DNA from: Scandinavium ludwigii_A | GTDB lineage: Bacteria > Pseudomonadota > Gammaproteobacteria > Enterobacterales > Enterobacteriaceae | Length of the DNA stretch: 64,000 bases | Assembly: GCA_050516505.1 (NCBI GenBank) | Contig: CP191518.1 | Location: forward strand, 2,480,001-2,544,000 | Reading direction: 5' to 3' | In this document: positions 1-7,185 of the stretch, piece by piece | Numbering within the stretch: the stretch's first letter is position 1 | Layout of the letters: every line of letters starts with the position of its first letter | Translations under genes and position numbers: made by a program | Notes under the pieces: generated by a model | What the model saw: the letters and a program-made list of their open reading frames with translations, nothing else | The model's database searches: none | What the model was told of the DNA's origin: nothing

Positions 1-789
1 GTCGCTGATCGTCAGCCGTTCGCGGGTCAGTTCCCACGGCAAATCAAGCAGCGGCTCTGTATTACCGCGTTCCATCATGACCAGTTGGCCCTGATTTTCG
101 CGCCACTCAAGTTCGGCATCCACCAGCGCGGAGGGATTTGGCACCTGGAAAGTGGTCACCGCATGGCCACTGACGGGCAAGCCGTCGGGCACCAGCGGCA
201 TAGTGAATTGACCCACCAGTTTAATAGGCGGTTCGTCGGCCTGAACTTTGGCTTCAAAGCGGCTGACGGTCAGTTGCTGCCCTTTCATGTTGGCCTGTAA
301 ATGCACCGCTTCACCGTCGTAGGTCAGCGTTTGCATTGATGGATTCAATGATATCGCCAGTTTTCCTTGCCATTTCTCCCATGGCGACAGGCGTAGCTGA
401 TCGATAGTCAGCCAACTGTTCGGCAGCATGGATTGCCATTCGGCAAGACTGCGCGGCGCGCCAGGTGCCGGCGTGCTTTCGGGAAGCTTACTCAGGCAGG
501 TGGAATTCATGTCGAGTTGGCCCACGTGCACCCGCCAGCGGCTCGGGTGTGACAGCTCGAGATCGTGAACCTCTGCGAGTTGGCAGTCCCCCACCAGATA
601 ACGCAACTCCGGCACATGTACCGAATTGCGGGTGATGCGGGGACTTTTCTCTATAGCGATGCGCGTTCCCGCCGGAAGCCAAATACCCGCGAGTGTCGGC
701 ACCCAGTGCGTCAACGTCAGCAGAAGCGTCAGCGGGAGGAGGATCAGTAACAGCAGTAGCGCAATCGCGGCTTTCCAGGTACCCTTCAT
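1..789 (-). CDS. ydbH: YdbH family AsmA-like envelope protein, N-terminal part
   Basis: The 263 N-terminal residues are present and the frame stays open to base 1, so the rest lies outside the window. The ATG at 789 opens MKGTWKAAIALLLLLILLP, a single hydrophobic signal/anchor segment. Downstream text such as VPTLAGIWLPAGTRI and RYLVGDCQLA closely matches E. coli YdbH. YdbH is a long envelope protein of the AsmA-like group, implicated in phospholipid movement between inner and outer membrane together with YnbE and YdbL. A frame starting at 802 looks tempting but is out of register. It is divergent from ldhA, as in E. coli. Confidence 0.93.
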   Translation of the reverse strand, partial: MKGTWKAAIALLLLLILLPLTLLLTLTHWVPTLAGIWLPAGTRIAIEKSPRITRNSVHVPELRYLVGDCQLAEVHDLELSHPSRWRVHVGQLDMNSTCLSKLPESTPAPGAPRSLAEWQSMLPNSWLTIDQLRLSPWEKWQGKLAISLNPSMQTLTYDGEAVHLQANMKGQQLTVSRFEAKVQADEPPIKLVGQFTMPLVPDGLPVSGHAVTTFQVPNPSALVDAELEWRENQGQLVMMERGNTEPLLDLPWELTRERLTISD

Positions 790-1045
790 GGGCGATTAAC
801 ATCCTGATTCTTTGTGATTAAAAGCCGAAGTGGCGCATATTGTGGCATGTTTAGCCGACCCGTTAAAGTCACCGTCAGGCTTAAGCATAGATGGTGCAAT
901 TGAGGCCTTCCTGAAAATCCATCAAACCTCTGCGCGTTATGCTCTACACTCTTTGTTATAACCTGATGATTAAACTAAATTTTAAAATTTGTATGATTAT
1001 TTTAAATATGCTACCGTGACGTTAATATCACAGGAGAAAAGTCTT

Positions 1046-2035
1046 ATGAAAATCGCAGTTTACAGCACAAAGCAGTACGATAAAAAGTACCTGCAAGATG
1101 TTAATGATGCATTTGGCTTTGAACTTGAATTTTTCGACTTCCTTTTAACCGAAAAGACAGCCAAAACGGCGCACGGTTGTGAAGCCGTCTGCATTTTCGT
1201 CAATGATGACGGCAGCCGCCCGGTTCTGGAAGAGCTGAGAAAACAAGGCGTGAAGTATATCGCCCTGCGCTGCGCTGGCTTTAATAACGTCGATCTTGAT
1301 GCGGCCAAAGAGCTGGGCCTGCACGTGGTTCGCGTCCCGGCCTACTCACCGGAAGCGGTAGCGGAACATGCCATCGGCCTGATGATGTCATTGAACCGTC
1401 GTATTCACCGCGCTTATCAACGCACCCGTGATGCCAACTTCTCTCTCGAAGGGTTGTGCGGTTTCACGATGCACGGCAAAACAGCGGGTATTGTCGGCAC
1501 CGGTAAAATCGGCGTGGCAACGCTGCGTATTCTGAAAGGCTTCGGCATGAAGCTGCTGGCTTTCGACCCGTATCCAAGTGATGCGGCGCTGGAGATCGGC
1601 GTGGAATATGTTGACCTGCCAACGCTGTTTTCGCAGTCGGACGTCATTTCCCTGCACTGTCCGCTGACGCCAGAAAATTATCATCTGCTGAACCACAGCG
1701 CGTTCGAGCAGATGAAAGACGGCGTGATGATTATTAACACTAGCCGCGGTGGGCTTATTGACTCGCAGGCCGCCATCGACGCGCTGAAAAACCAGAAAAT
1801 TGGCGCGCTGGGGATGGACGTGTACGAGAATGAACGCGATCTGTTCTTTGAAGATAAATCTAACGACGTGATTCAGGATGACGTGTTCCGTCGCTTGTCG
1901 GCCTGCCACAACGTGCTGTTCACCGGCCACCAGGCATTCCTGACCGCCGAAGCGCTGACCAGCATTTCGCAGACCACCCTGGAAAACCTGCGTCAAATTG
2001 ATAATGGCGAAACCACACCCAACGCGCTGGTTTAA
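1046..2035 (+). CDS. ldhA: Fermentative NAD-dependent D-lactate dehydrogenase
   Basis: Reduces pyruvate to D-lactate with NADH during anaerobic mixed-acid fermentation in the cytoplasm. The 329-residue protein matches the E. coli length and opens MKIAVYSTKQYDKKYLQ. Visible are the 2-hydroxyacid dehydrogenase Rossmann motif GTGKIG near residue 152, the substrate-binding Arg in NTSRGG, and the catalytic His in TGHQAF near the C-terminus. An upstream in-frame ATG at 989 adds 19 residues, but the ATG at 1046 follows an AGGAG at 1032-1036 and fits the family start. It lies between ydbH and hslJ as in other enterics. Confidence 0.97.
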   Translation: MKIAVYSTKQYDKKYLQDVNDAFGFELEFFDFLLTEKTAKTAHGCEAVCIFVNDDGSRPVLEELRKQGVKYIALRCAGFNNVDLDAAKELGLHVVRVPAYSPEAVAEHAIGLMMSLNRRIHRAYQRTRDANFSLEGLCGFTMHGKTAGIVGTGKIGVATLRILKGFGMKLLAFDPYPSDAALEIGVEYVDLPTLFSQSDVISLHCPLTPENYHLLNHSAFEQMKDGVMIINTSRGGLIDSQAAIDALKNQKIGALGMDVYENERDLFFEDKSNDVIQDDVFRRLSACHNVLFTGHQAFLTAEALTSISQTTLENLRQIDNGETTPNALV

Positions 2036-2142
2036 CCATTCCTGCTCCCCGGCCACGGGGAGCACTTTCAGACAATCTCCACTCACCCCCACCGCACTAA
2101 AGTGTCACCCTGAATTTGTTTTATTTATTTGGTGAATAACTA

Positions 2143-2571
2143 ATGAGCAGTATTAAAATGACCATCGGCCTGCTGGCGGCCGGAATGATGTTGGCAGGCT
2201 GTGTATCGACCAGCGAAGTGACCACTCAACCGGAGCAACTGCAGCACCATCGTTTTGTGCTGGAAAGCTTTAATGGGAAGAATGTCACCAGTCAGAAGCC
2301 GCTGGAACTGAGTTTTGGCGAAGATATGCATATCTCCGGCAACATGTGTAATCAGTTTACCGGGGAAGGAAAGCTTTCTGACGGCGGAATGAAAGTGAAG
2401 AACATGGCGATGACCAAAAAGCTGTGCACCGACCCGCAGCTGAACCAGCTGGATAATACGCTCAGCGCCATGCTGCACGATGGCGTGCAGGTTGACCTGA
2501 CCGAAGACCAGTTAACGCTGGGAACGTCCAACGATTCGCTGGTGTATAAACTCGCCGATCTGATGAACTAA
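2143..2571 (+). CDS. hslJ: HslJ heat-inducible META-domain lipoprotein
   Basis: A 142-residue outer-membrane lipoprotein with one META domain, linked in E. coli to novobiocin resistance and heat induction. The N-terminus is a lipoprotein signal with lipobox LAGC, giving a mature Cys near residue 20. The core (QHHRFVLESFNGK, SGNMCNQFTGEGKL, TYKLADLMN-like end) matches E. coli HslJ. The Shine-Dalgarno sequence is weak (GGTGA at 2131-2135). Its stop codon directly abuts the stop of the convergent ydbJ. Confidence 0.94.
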   Translation: MSSIKMTIGLLAAGMMLAGCVSTSEVTTQPEQLQHHRFVLESFNGKNVTSQKPLELSFGEDMHISGNMCNQFTGEGKLSDGGMKVKNMAMTKKLCTDPQLNQLDNTLSAMLHDGVQVDLTEDQLTLGTSNDSLVYKLADLMN

Positions 2572-2838
2572 TTAATAGCTGGCGCAGGCCCCGGTAGCAA
2601 GAGACTGCTCGCTGCATCGCTTGCCATTGGGTAATGCGCACATTCCGATGGCGGATCCGTCCAGCTGACGGGCAACCGATAACGCCCCACCGACCATCGC
2701 ACAATTTGCCTGACCCGAGTCTGACATTGCCGCCCGCATACCTGGTGTGACGTGTGCCGCCGTGGCTTGTTGTTCTGGTTCACTGCTGCATGCAGATAAT
2801 AACAGTGCCGCGCACCCTACCCAAAAAGCTGCTCTCAT
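2572..2838 (-). CDS. ydbJ: YdbJ DUF333 small lipoprotein
   Basis: An 88-residue secreted lipoprotein of unknown function. The ATG at 2838 opens MRAAFWVGCAALLLSACSS, a signal peptide ending in lipobox LSAC. The body carries the DUF333-type NCAMVGG...CALPNGKRCSE pattern and matches E. coli YdbJ almost throughout. The frame is open upstream to 3063, but the extra residues do not resemble the family. In E. coli ydbJ faces away from ydbK across a short gap; here the prophage occupies that gap, so this is the last host gene on the left. Confidence 0.93.
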   Translation of the reverse strand: MRAAFWVGCAALLLSACSSEPEQQATAAHVTPGMRAAMSDSGQANCAMVGGALSVARQLDGSAIGMCALPNGKRCSEQSLATGACASY

Positions 2839-3389
2839 TCTCTTCTTACCCCTGTCAAATTCGGTTCGCAAAACCTGTTCATAATAGGCAGCGAGCGGCC
2901 TGCCGTCGAGAGACGAGGCGCGCATTTCGACGTTCTGAAACATTTTCTGCCAATTTAATGCCGCCAGAATTGATCTGCACATTGTTCTAATGCCCCCAAG
3001 GACACAAAAGCAAAAATGGCTTTCCCGGTGCTTTGCTAAAATGAAGAGATAACTACAGGACACGTCGACGTATCACGGGTCCCTTTTTCTTGCGCAATGT
3101 AAGGGTGTCAAATGATTACTATGGCCGTATTTTTTTAAAACTTACTGAAGATCGCCCAAGAGCAGGTTGTTTTTCAGTTTGTTGCATCACTGCCTCACCA
3201 TGCAATCCGTTCTAAACCGATCTTTGTGTGTTCTTATCTGCCCCATTCCTGCCCCATTCTCGAATCTCTCCTGACGATACATCAAAAATCTCCCCACGAA
3301 TGTAATCCCAGATCCTTCATATGACTTAACCGATACACACCACTTTTCCCCGTCCCCTATACTTTCAGTCTGACCGACTGGAGGTGACC
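2839..3389. other. Left host/prophage junction without a gene
   Basis: No convincing gene on either strand. The part next to ydbJ should be the host ydbJ-ydbK intergenic region. The part towards 3389 should be phage attachment-arm DNA. Two copies of TGCCCCATTC, 11 bp apart (3239-3248 and 3250-3259), look like integrase arm sites because a TGCCCCA pair with the same period lies at the other end, 51527-51544. The octamer ATGATTAC at 3112-3119 also occurs at the first codons of ydbK (51608-51615), with GCAATG 17-18 bp before each copy. No long perfect direct repeat was found, so the exact crossover is undefined. Confidence 0.5.
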
Positions 3390-3455
3390 ATGTGCGGACG
3401 TTTCTCGCTTGTGAATATGAAAAACCCGCAGTTAAGCGGGTTTACGAAGGTGTAA
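3390..3455 (+). pseudogene. Stub of an SRAP (YedK/HMCES-like) gene
   Basis: A GGAGGTGACC ribosome site precedes an ATG that opens MCGRFSLVN, the characteristic start of SOS-response-associated peptidase proteins, in which Cys2 cross-links to abasic sites in single-stranded DNA. After these nine residues the frame enters the terminator of the convergent rha gene and stops at codon 22. No further SRAP coding follows, so this is probably the 5' end of a deleted or recombined gene. A -10-like TATACT lies at 3358-3363. Confidence 0.6.
3417..3443 (-). terminator. Intrinsic terminator after the rha-like gene
   Basis: An eight-pair stem (AAACCCGC with GCGGGTTT, loop AGTTAA) is followed on the minus strand by a T-run. 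It lies 28 bp beyond the rha-like stop codon and overlaps the SRAP stub. Confidence 0.8.
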
Positions 3456-3470
3456 CGGAAATCGTTATGC

Positions 3471-4175
3471 CTATGCCACATCAGCACCGTGAATCAGGTG
3501 GCGCAATGCCTTTACACCTTCAGCGTTATAACGAAACACTTCAACCTGCTTACTTGAATGAGCAGACTTATCCATCACGAAGATACCGAATTCTTCGGTC
3601 TTGAGGTTATTGGCGTTAGCAACCCGCCCGACCTTCTGAGCGGATACGCCAAGCATTTCGCCCACCTCTCCGGCTGAATGGTAATGCTCTTCGATTCGAG
3701 GCAGCGGAAGAAGCTCAATCCCTGCAGCATCGTTAACAGCCCGAGCCATTGCGGTTTGCTTCGCCACATCACTCAATTTTGGCATATACGACAGCGCTAG
3801 GCTGATAGCTTCAACTTCCATCTTGATAGCCCGTGCACGGCGATATTCTGGCAGGTGTGATGCTGATTTCTGCGGGAGCACTTCCCCGGACTCAAGCTGG
3901 CGCCAACGAGTTGCAACCTTATGGCGAAGTGGGATGCTGTAACCCATCATCAGGGTCATAGTCAGATCCTGGTCAAGCCAGTACTCCTGATAAGTGCGCC
4001 CACGACTGTCTTTGTAATCTCCCGAAAAATCGGGAGATTGAAGATTGAGCGATTCGAACATCTTGCGGCAGTCAGCCATAACATGATCGTGACGCTTGCC
4101 GGTCAGGGTTGCAATCTCGCGGCTCGACATCTTAGTGACAACAGATCGTGCATTTGCTACAGTTTGTTTAGTCAT
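3471..4175 (-). CDS. Rha-family phage regulatory protein / antirepressor
   Basis: A 234-residue protein. Its N-terminal third (MSSREIATLTGKRHDHVMAD followed by a Tyr-rich segment ending QEYWLDQDLTMTLMMGY) is the Rha domain; the C-terminal half (SAGEVGEMLGVSAQKVGRVANANNL) looks like a second DNA-binding helix-turn-helix typical of phage antirepressors. The ATG at 4175 has AGGA ten bases upstream; the longer frame to 4331 lacks support. Rha proteins in lambdoid phages interfere with growth or repress in some hosts. It lies downstream of the Ant-like gene on the same strand, so it may be the last gene of the immI-like operon. Confidence 0.8.
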   Translation of the reverse strand: MTKQTVANARSVVTKMSSREIATLTGKRHDHVMADCRKMFESLNLQSPDFSGDYKDSRGRTYQEYWLDQDLTMTLMMGYSIPLRHKVATRWRQLESGEVLPQKSASHLPEYRRARAIKMEVEAISLALSYMPKLSDVAKQTAMARAVNDAAGIELLPLPRIEEHYHSAGEVGEMLGVSAQKVGRVANANNLKTEEFGIFVMDKSAHSSKQVEVFRYNAEGVKALRHLIHGADVA

Positions 4176-4208
4176 ATACGTTCCTAGACGTTGATAGACT
4201 TCAGTAGG

Positions 4209-4239
4209 CCGCCAGTTACAGCTGGCGGTTTTTCTTTTT
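4209..4239 (+). terminator. Plus-strand terminator inside a minus-strand operon
   Basis: CCGCCAG/CTGGCGG stem with a six-base loop followed by a long T-rich run on the plus strand. The two flanking genes read the other way, so this should end a plus-strand transcript, possibly an antisense RNA across the rha-like gene. Confidence 0.6.
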
Positions 4240-4242
4240 GCG

Positions 4243-4965
4243 TCACTGCAAATTATCCTGGCGCAAGTGCGGCAATACCCTGCTCCAGTTATCATCCCTC
4301 CATGGTTGAAATTCAATGTGTGCTGTTTCACGCTTTAGAAGTTCGCGTGCCTTGTTTAGAGTCCGCGGATATTCCTGGCCAATTGAATAAAAACGGCCTG
4401 CTTCTTTGTGCTCAGCAACTCGCAGCAATGGATAAACATTTCTGCAAGCCTCATTCATCACTGCACCAGCCCGCCATAACCACGCTAGGTCACAAAGTTC
4501 CTGCTCTGTGAACTGTTGGGCAATCGGTGATTGAGTTACTTGGCGGTCCAGGATATCCAGCACCCAGCGCCGGAATTCTTTGGCCTTGTCCGTGGTGGCG
4601 AACATGGCTATCAAGTGACAGCCACGCAGAGAGAAAACACGCACCGATTTTTCACGTAAGTTATTGTTTATTCCGTTGGTCATCATTTTGATGACCATTG
4701 ACATGCTGCTTGTGAACTCGTCTGAGTTACGCGAATAAATCGTCGATACACTCTTGCTGGATGCATAGCCCAAAGCTTTCGCGATATCAGCAGAGGTTAA
4801 CCAAATACCATCAGCAACAGGCGCTGGCTTCAATGCAACATTGTGGAAAGTTAATTCTTTGTTCTGTACAATATTCATGTCGATATTTCCTACGCAGGAT
4901 TTGTTCGATAAGAGGCCCTGACTATCGCAAGTAGTTGGGGCTTCGTCGTTTTCAAGCATGTACAT
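4243..4965 (-). CDS. BRO-N antirepressor, Ant-like
   Basis: A 240-residue protein with a BRO-N type domain (about residues 30-145: GIWLTSADIAKALGYASSKSV ... VFSLRGCHLIAMFATTDKAKEFRRWVLDIL) and a helical C-terminal part. Such proteins act as antirepressors, by binding the lysogenic repressor or DNA. Two starts are plausible: ATG 4965 with GGAGAG six bases upstream, overlapping the end of the Arc-like gene, or ATG 4878 with AGGAA upstream. The first gives translational coupling to the Arc-like gene as in P22 arc-ant. Residues 1-29 are not family-like, so the shorter form is a real alternative. Confidence 0.8.
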   Translation of the reverse strand: MYMLENDEAPTTCDSQGLLSNKSCVGNIDMNIVQNKELTFHNVALKPAPVADGIWLTSADIAKALGYASSKSVSTIYSRNSDEFTSSMSMVIKMMTNGINNNLREKSVRVFSLRGCHLIAMFATTDKAKEFRRWVLDILDRQVTQSPIAQQFTEQELCDLAWLWRAGAVMNEACRNVYPLLRVAEHKEAGRFYSIGQEYPRTLNKARELLKRETAHIEFQPWRDDNWSRVLPHLRQDNLQ

Positions 4966-5119
4966 CTTTCTCTCCAGTCAATCCGTAAACCTTACGCAAC
5001 TGATAAATCAGCTCTGTATTGAACTGACGACACTTCTCTTCACCATTCCGCTCAATGGCGCGTTTTACGTCTTCAGGAAAGCGCACCTTGCGCTGATACA
5101 TGTCTTTAGCCTTTTCCAC
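4952..5119 (-). CDS. Arc-like ribbon-helix-helix repressor
   Basis: A 55-residue ORF read from GTG 5119 (AAGGGGG five bases upstream) or ATG 5101. The central part MYQRKVRFPEDVKRAIERNG followed by CRQFNTELIYQLRKVYGL has the beta-strand, helix A, helix B layout of Arc/MetJ repressors, including the NTE helix start that corresponds to NSE in P22 Arc. It ends inside the start of the Ant-like gene, overlapping by 14 bases. Position, size and fold match P22 arc, which damps ant expression. Three operators lie directly upstream. Confidence 0.82.
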   Translation of the reverse strand: MEKAKDMYQRKVRFPEDVKRAIERNGEEKCRQFNTELIYQLRKVYGLTGEKDVHA

Positions 5120-5135
5120 TTAAACCCCCTTTAAA

Positions 5136-5203
5136 TGCCCCACCGTGAGGCACGGTAAAAGTGTCACACGGTGAGGCATTGCTGTCAACCCCACCGTGGG
5201 GCA
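5136..5203. promoter_or_regulatory. Three Mnt-type operators between divergent RHH genes
   Basis: Three 17-bp quasi-palindromes at 5136-5152, 5162-5178 and 5187-5203 fit the consensus TGCCCCACSGTGGGGCA and are spaced 26 and 25 bp apart. Their core CCACSGTGG is like that of the P22 Mnt operator (GGTCCACGGTGGACC). They fill the space between the Arc-like and Mnt-like start codons and overlap the candidate promoters, as expected for an autoregulated immI switch. Confidence 0.8.
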
Positions 5204-5207
5204 TAAT
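5179..5207 (+). promoter_or_regulatory. Candidate promoter of the Mnt-like gene
   Basis: TTGCTG (5179-5184), a 17-bp spacer and CATAAT (5202-5207) form a sigma70-like promoter whose spacer is nearly filled by the third operator. This predicts autorepression. Confidence 0.5.
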
Positions 5208-5244
5208 TTACATATTGTGAACTTTCCGCGAGCGAACGCTAAAC

Positions 5245-5688
5245 ATGAGTAGAGATGACCCACAACTTAGGATTCGGCTTCCTATTGAATTAAAAGAAAA
5301 AATAGATGATGCAGCTAAATCGAATAATCGCTCTATGAATGCAGAAATCGTTCAGCGATTGGATACCAGCTTCCTGAATGAAATGCAGGAAGATGAAGTT
5401 GTGTCAGCTAATGAAGTTCTTCGTATTGCAAATAATGCAAAAGAAGAACTGTCGAATATTATATTCAAGAGAACATTCGCAGAAATTAACAAGAAAGCTC
5501 GAATGGGTCACAAAGAGTTCTGTATCATCCTCAGCGACTTGGAGCTAGAGCATCTAACCAGCGATGATTTTAATACTTCACTATCCAAAACACTGACACG
5601 CCTAGGTGAACTCGGTTACGTCGTCCCAGAGAAGTCAATTGATGGTGGTGGTTTTTTGGTCGAAATTCCCAACATAGAATCAACATAA
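5245..5688 (+). CDS. Mnt-like ribbon-helix-helix repressor
   Basis: A 147-residue protein. Residues 1-40 (MSRDDPQLRIRLPIELKEKI then NNRSMNAEIVQRL) closely follow P22 Mnt (MARDDPHFNFRMP ... NGRSMNSELLQ): a short strand that reads operator DNA followed by two helices. The remaining 100 residues are longer than Mnt's tetramerisation tail and have no recognised domain. In P22, Mnt represses ant to hold lysogeny. It is divergent from the Arc-like/Ant-like genes across the operators. The ribosome site is weak. Confidence 0.83.
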   Translation: MSRDDPQLRIRLPIELKEKIDDAAKSNNRSMNAEIVQRLDTSFLNEMQEDEVVSANEVLRIANNAKEELSNIIFKRTFAEINKKARMGHKEFCIILSDLELEHLTSDDFNTSLSKTLTRLGELGYVVPEKSIDGGGFLVEIPNIEST

Positions 5689-5757
5689 CTGTTAAAGAGC
5701 GCCTGCTGGCGTGATTAAAGCGCCTGTTGGTGCCGAATGATAGGGTCACAATTGCAG

Positions 5758-5778
5758 AAATTACCCGCCGGGTAATTT
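5758..5778. repeat. Perfect 21-bp palindrome downstream of the Mnt-like gene
   Basis: AAATTACCCG and CGGGTAATTT pair fully around one central C. It could be an operator or a terminator stem for the mnt-like gene, although no T-run follows on the plus strand. Confidence 0.6.
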
Positions 5779-5814
5779 GAATAGATATGGTGACGTGGTG
5801 ATGGCACAAAATGC

Positions 5815-5838
5815 AAAAAGGCCCACCTGAGTGGGCTT
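5815..5838 (-). terminator. Leftward terminator upstream of gtrA
   Basis: GCCCAC/GTGGGC stem with a CTGA loop and a five-base T-run on the minus strand. No minus-strand gene ends here, so it probably insulates the immI-like module from leftward transcription. Confidence 0.6.
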
Positions 5839-5908
5839 GATTAGAAGGTCGATCAACCAGGAATAGGATGATAGACTTTGCCAAACTCAAAACTCATTGA
5901 TTCCTGTA

Positions 5909-6271
5909 ATGTTAAAGTTATTTAGTCGTTATTTATCTGTCGGTGTAGTCAACACCGCGATTCATTGGGTATGTTTCATGCTGCTTCTCAATGGGCTTGG
6001 AACCTCTCAGGCATTTGCAAATTTTGCTGCATTTTGCGTCGCGGTTACGTTTAGCTTCTTTGCCAATGCAAGGTGGACTTTCGACTCCGAGGCCACAACT
6101 ATCCGCTATCTTGCTTTCGTTGCTTTTATGGGGGCTATGGCGGCAGGCACCGGTTACATTGCTGACAAAATGCACATAGCACCTCTGATTACCCTGATTG
6201 CCTTCTCTGCAATTAGCCTTGTATTGGGCTTTATTTATTCAAAATTTATTGTTTTTAGAGACCCGAAATGA
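5909..6271 (+). CDS. gtrA: GtrA-type bactoprenol-linked glucose flippase
   Basis: A 120-residue, four-helix membrane protein, the usual GtrA size. It contains the family phrases YLSVGVVNTAIHW, FANFAAFCVAVTFSFFANA and GFIYSKFIVFRD. GtrA flips undecaprenyl-phosphate-glucose to the periplasmic face of the inner membrane for O-antigen modification. The ATG at 5909 gives the family start MLKLFSRYL; the TTG four codons earlier is less likely. It is the first gene of a three-gene operon, overlapping gtrB by ATGA. Only one GATC occurs in the upstream region, so the Dam/OxyR phase-switch pattern known for some P22-type gtr operons is not evident. Confidence 0.92.
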   Translation: MLKLFSRYLSVGVVNTAIHWVCFMLLLNGLGTSQAFANFAAFCVAVTFSFFANARWTFDSEATTIRYLAFVAFMGAMAAGTGYIADKMHIAPLITLIAFSAISLVLGFIYSKFIVFRDPK

Positions 6272-7185
6272 AAATTTCCTTAGTCGTCCCGGTTTTTAAC
6301 GAAGAAGAAGCGATACCGATTTTCTATAAAACAGTCCGTGAATTTGAAGCGCTGAAGCAACACGATGTCGAAATTGTGTTCATCAATGACGGTAGCAAAG
6401 ACGCGACAGAATCCATTATTAACGCTCTTGCTATTGCCGATCCGCTTCTGGTTTCTCTGTCATTCACTCGTAACTTTGGCAAAGAGCCAGCTCTATTCGC
6501 CGGACTTGACCATGCTACAGGTGAAGCAGTTATTCCGATTGACGTTGACTTGCAGGACCCTATTGAGGTTATTCCTCACCTGATAGAGAAGTGGCAGGCT
6601 GGTGCGGATATGGTGCTGGCGAAACGTTCTGATCGCTCTACCGATGGCAGACTGAAGCGCAAGACCGCTGAATGGTTCTATAAGCTGCACAACAAAATCA
6701 GTAATCCTCAGATTGAAGAAAACGTTGGTGATTTCCGCCTGATGTCCCGTGAAGTCGTGGAAAACATTAAGCGCATGCCTGAGCGTAACCTTTTTATGAA
6801 GGGTATTTTGAGCTGGGTTGGTGGTCGCACTGATGTCGTGGAATATGCCCGTGCAGAACGTGTTGCAGGAAGCACGAAATTCAATGGTTGGAAACTGTGG
6901 AACCTGGCACTTGAGGGTATCACCAGCTTCTCCACCTTTCCGCTCCGCATGTGGACTTACATTGGCCTTTTAGTTGCTGGCGCTGCGTTCCTGTTCGGCG
7001 CGTGGATGATCTTTGACACACTCGTTTTCGGTAACGCCGTTCGCGGATATCCATCTTTGCTGGTATCTATTCTTTTCCTTGGCGGAATTCAGTTGATCGG
7101 GATTGGTGTACTTGGTGAATACATTGGCAGGATTTACACCGAGGTTAAGCAGAGACCTCGGTATATCTTGAAGGGAAAGAAATGA
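6268..7185 (+). CDS. gtrB: GtrB bactoprenol glucosyltransferase
   Basis: A 305-residue GT2 enzyme that moves glucose from UDP-glucose to undecaprenyl phosphate on the cytoplasmic side. The N-terminus MKISLVVPVFNEEEAI and FINDGSKDAT form the nucleotide-binding part, DVDLQDP is the DXD-type metal site, and two C-terminal membrane helices follow (about 225-250 and 260-285). It overlaps gtrA and gtrC by four bases each, indicating coupled translation. Sequence is conserved, unlike gtrC, as usual in these clusters. Confidence 0.94.
   Translation: MKISLVVPVFNEEEAIPIFYKTVREFEALKQHDVEIVFINDGSKDATESIINALAIADPLLVSLSFTRNFGKEPALFAGLDHATGEAVIPIDVDLQDPIEVIPHLIEKWQAGADMVLAKRSDRSTDGRLKRKTAEWFYKLHNKISNPQIEENVGDFRLMSREVVENIKRMPERNLFMKGILSWVGGRTDVVEYARAERVAGSTKFNGWKLWNLALEGITSFSTFPLRMWTYIGLLVAGAAFLFGAWMIFDTLVFGNAVRGYPSLLVSILFLGGIQLIGIGVLGEYIGRIYTEVKQRPRYILKGKK

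Noticed and set aside
488..802. 104-residue minus-strand ORF at the left end
   Set aside because: It is an out-of-frame shadow of the ydbH start; the ydbH frame from 789 gives the family sequence.
5689..5908. Dam/OxyR phase-variation switch upstream of gtrA
   Set aside because: Only one GATC occurs in the 220 bp, whereas the known switch needs several; not claimed.
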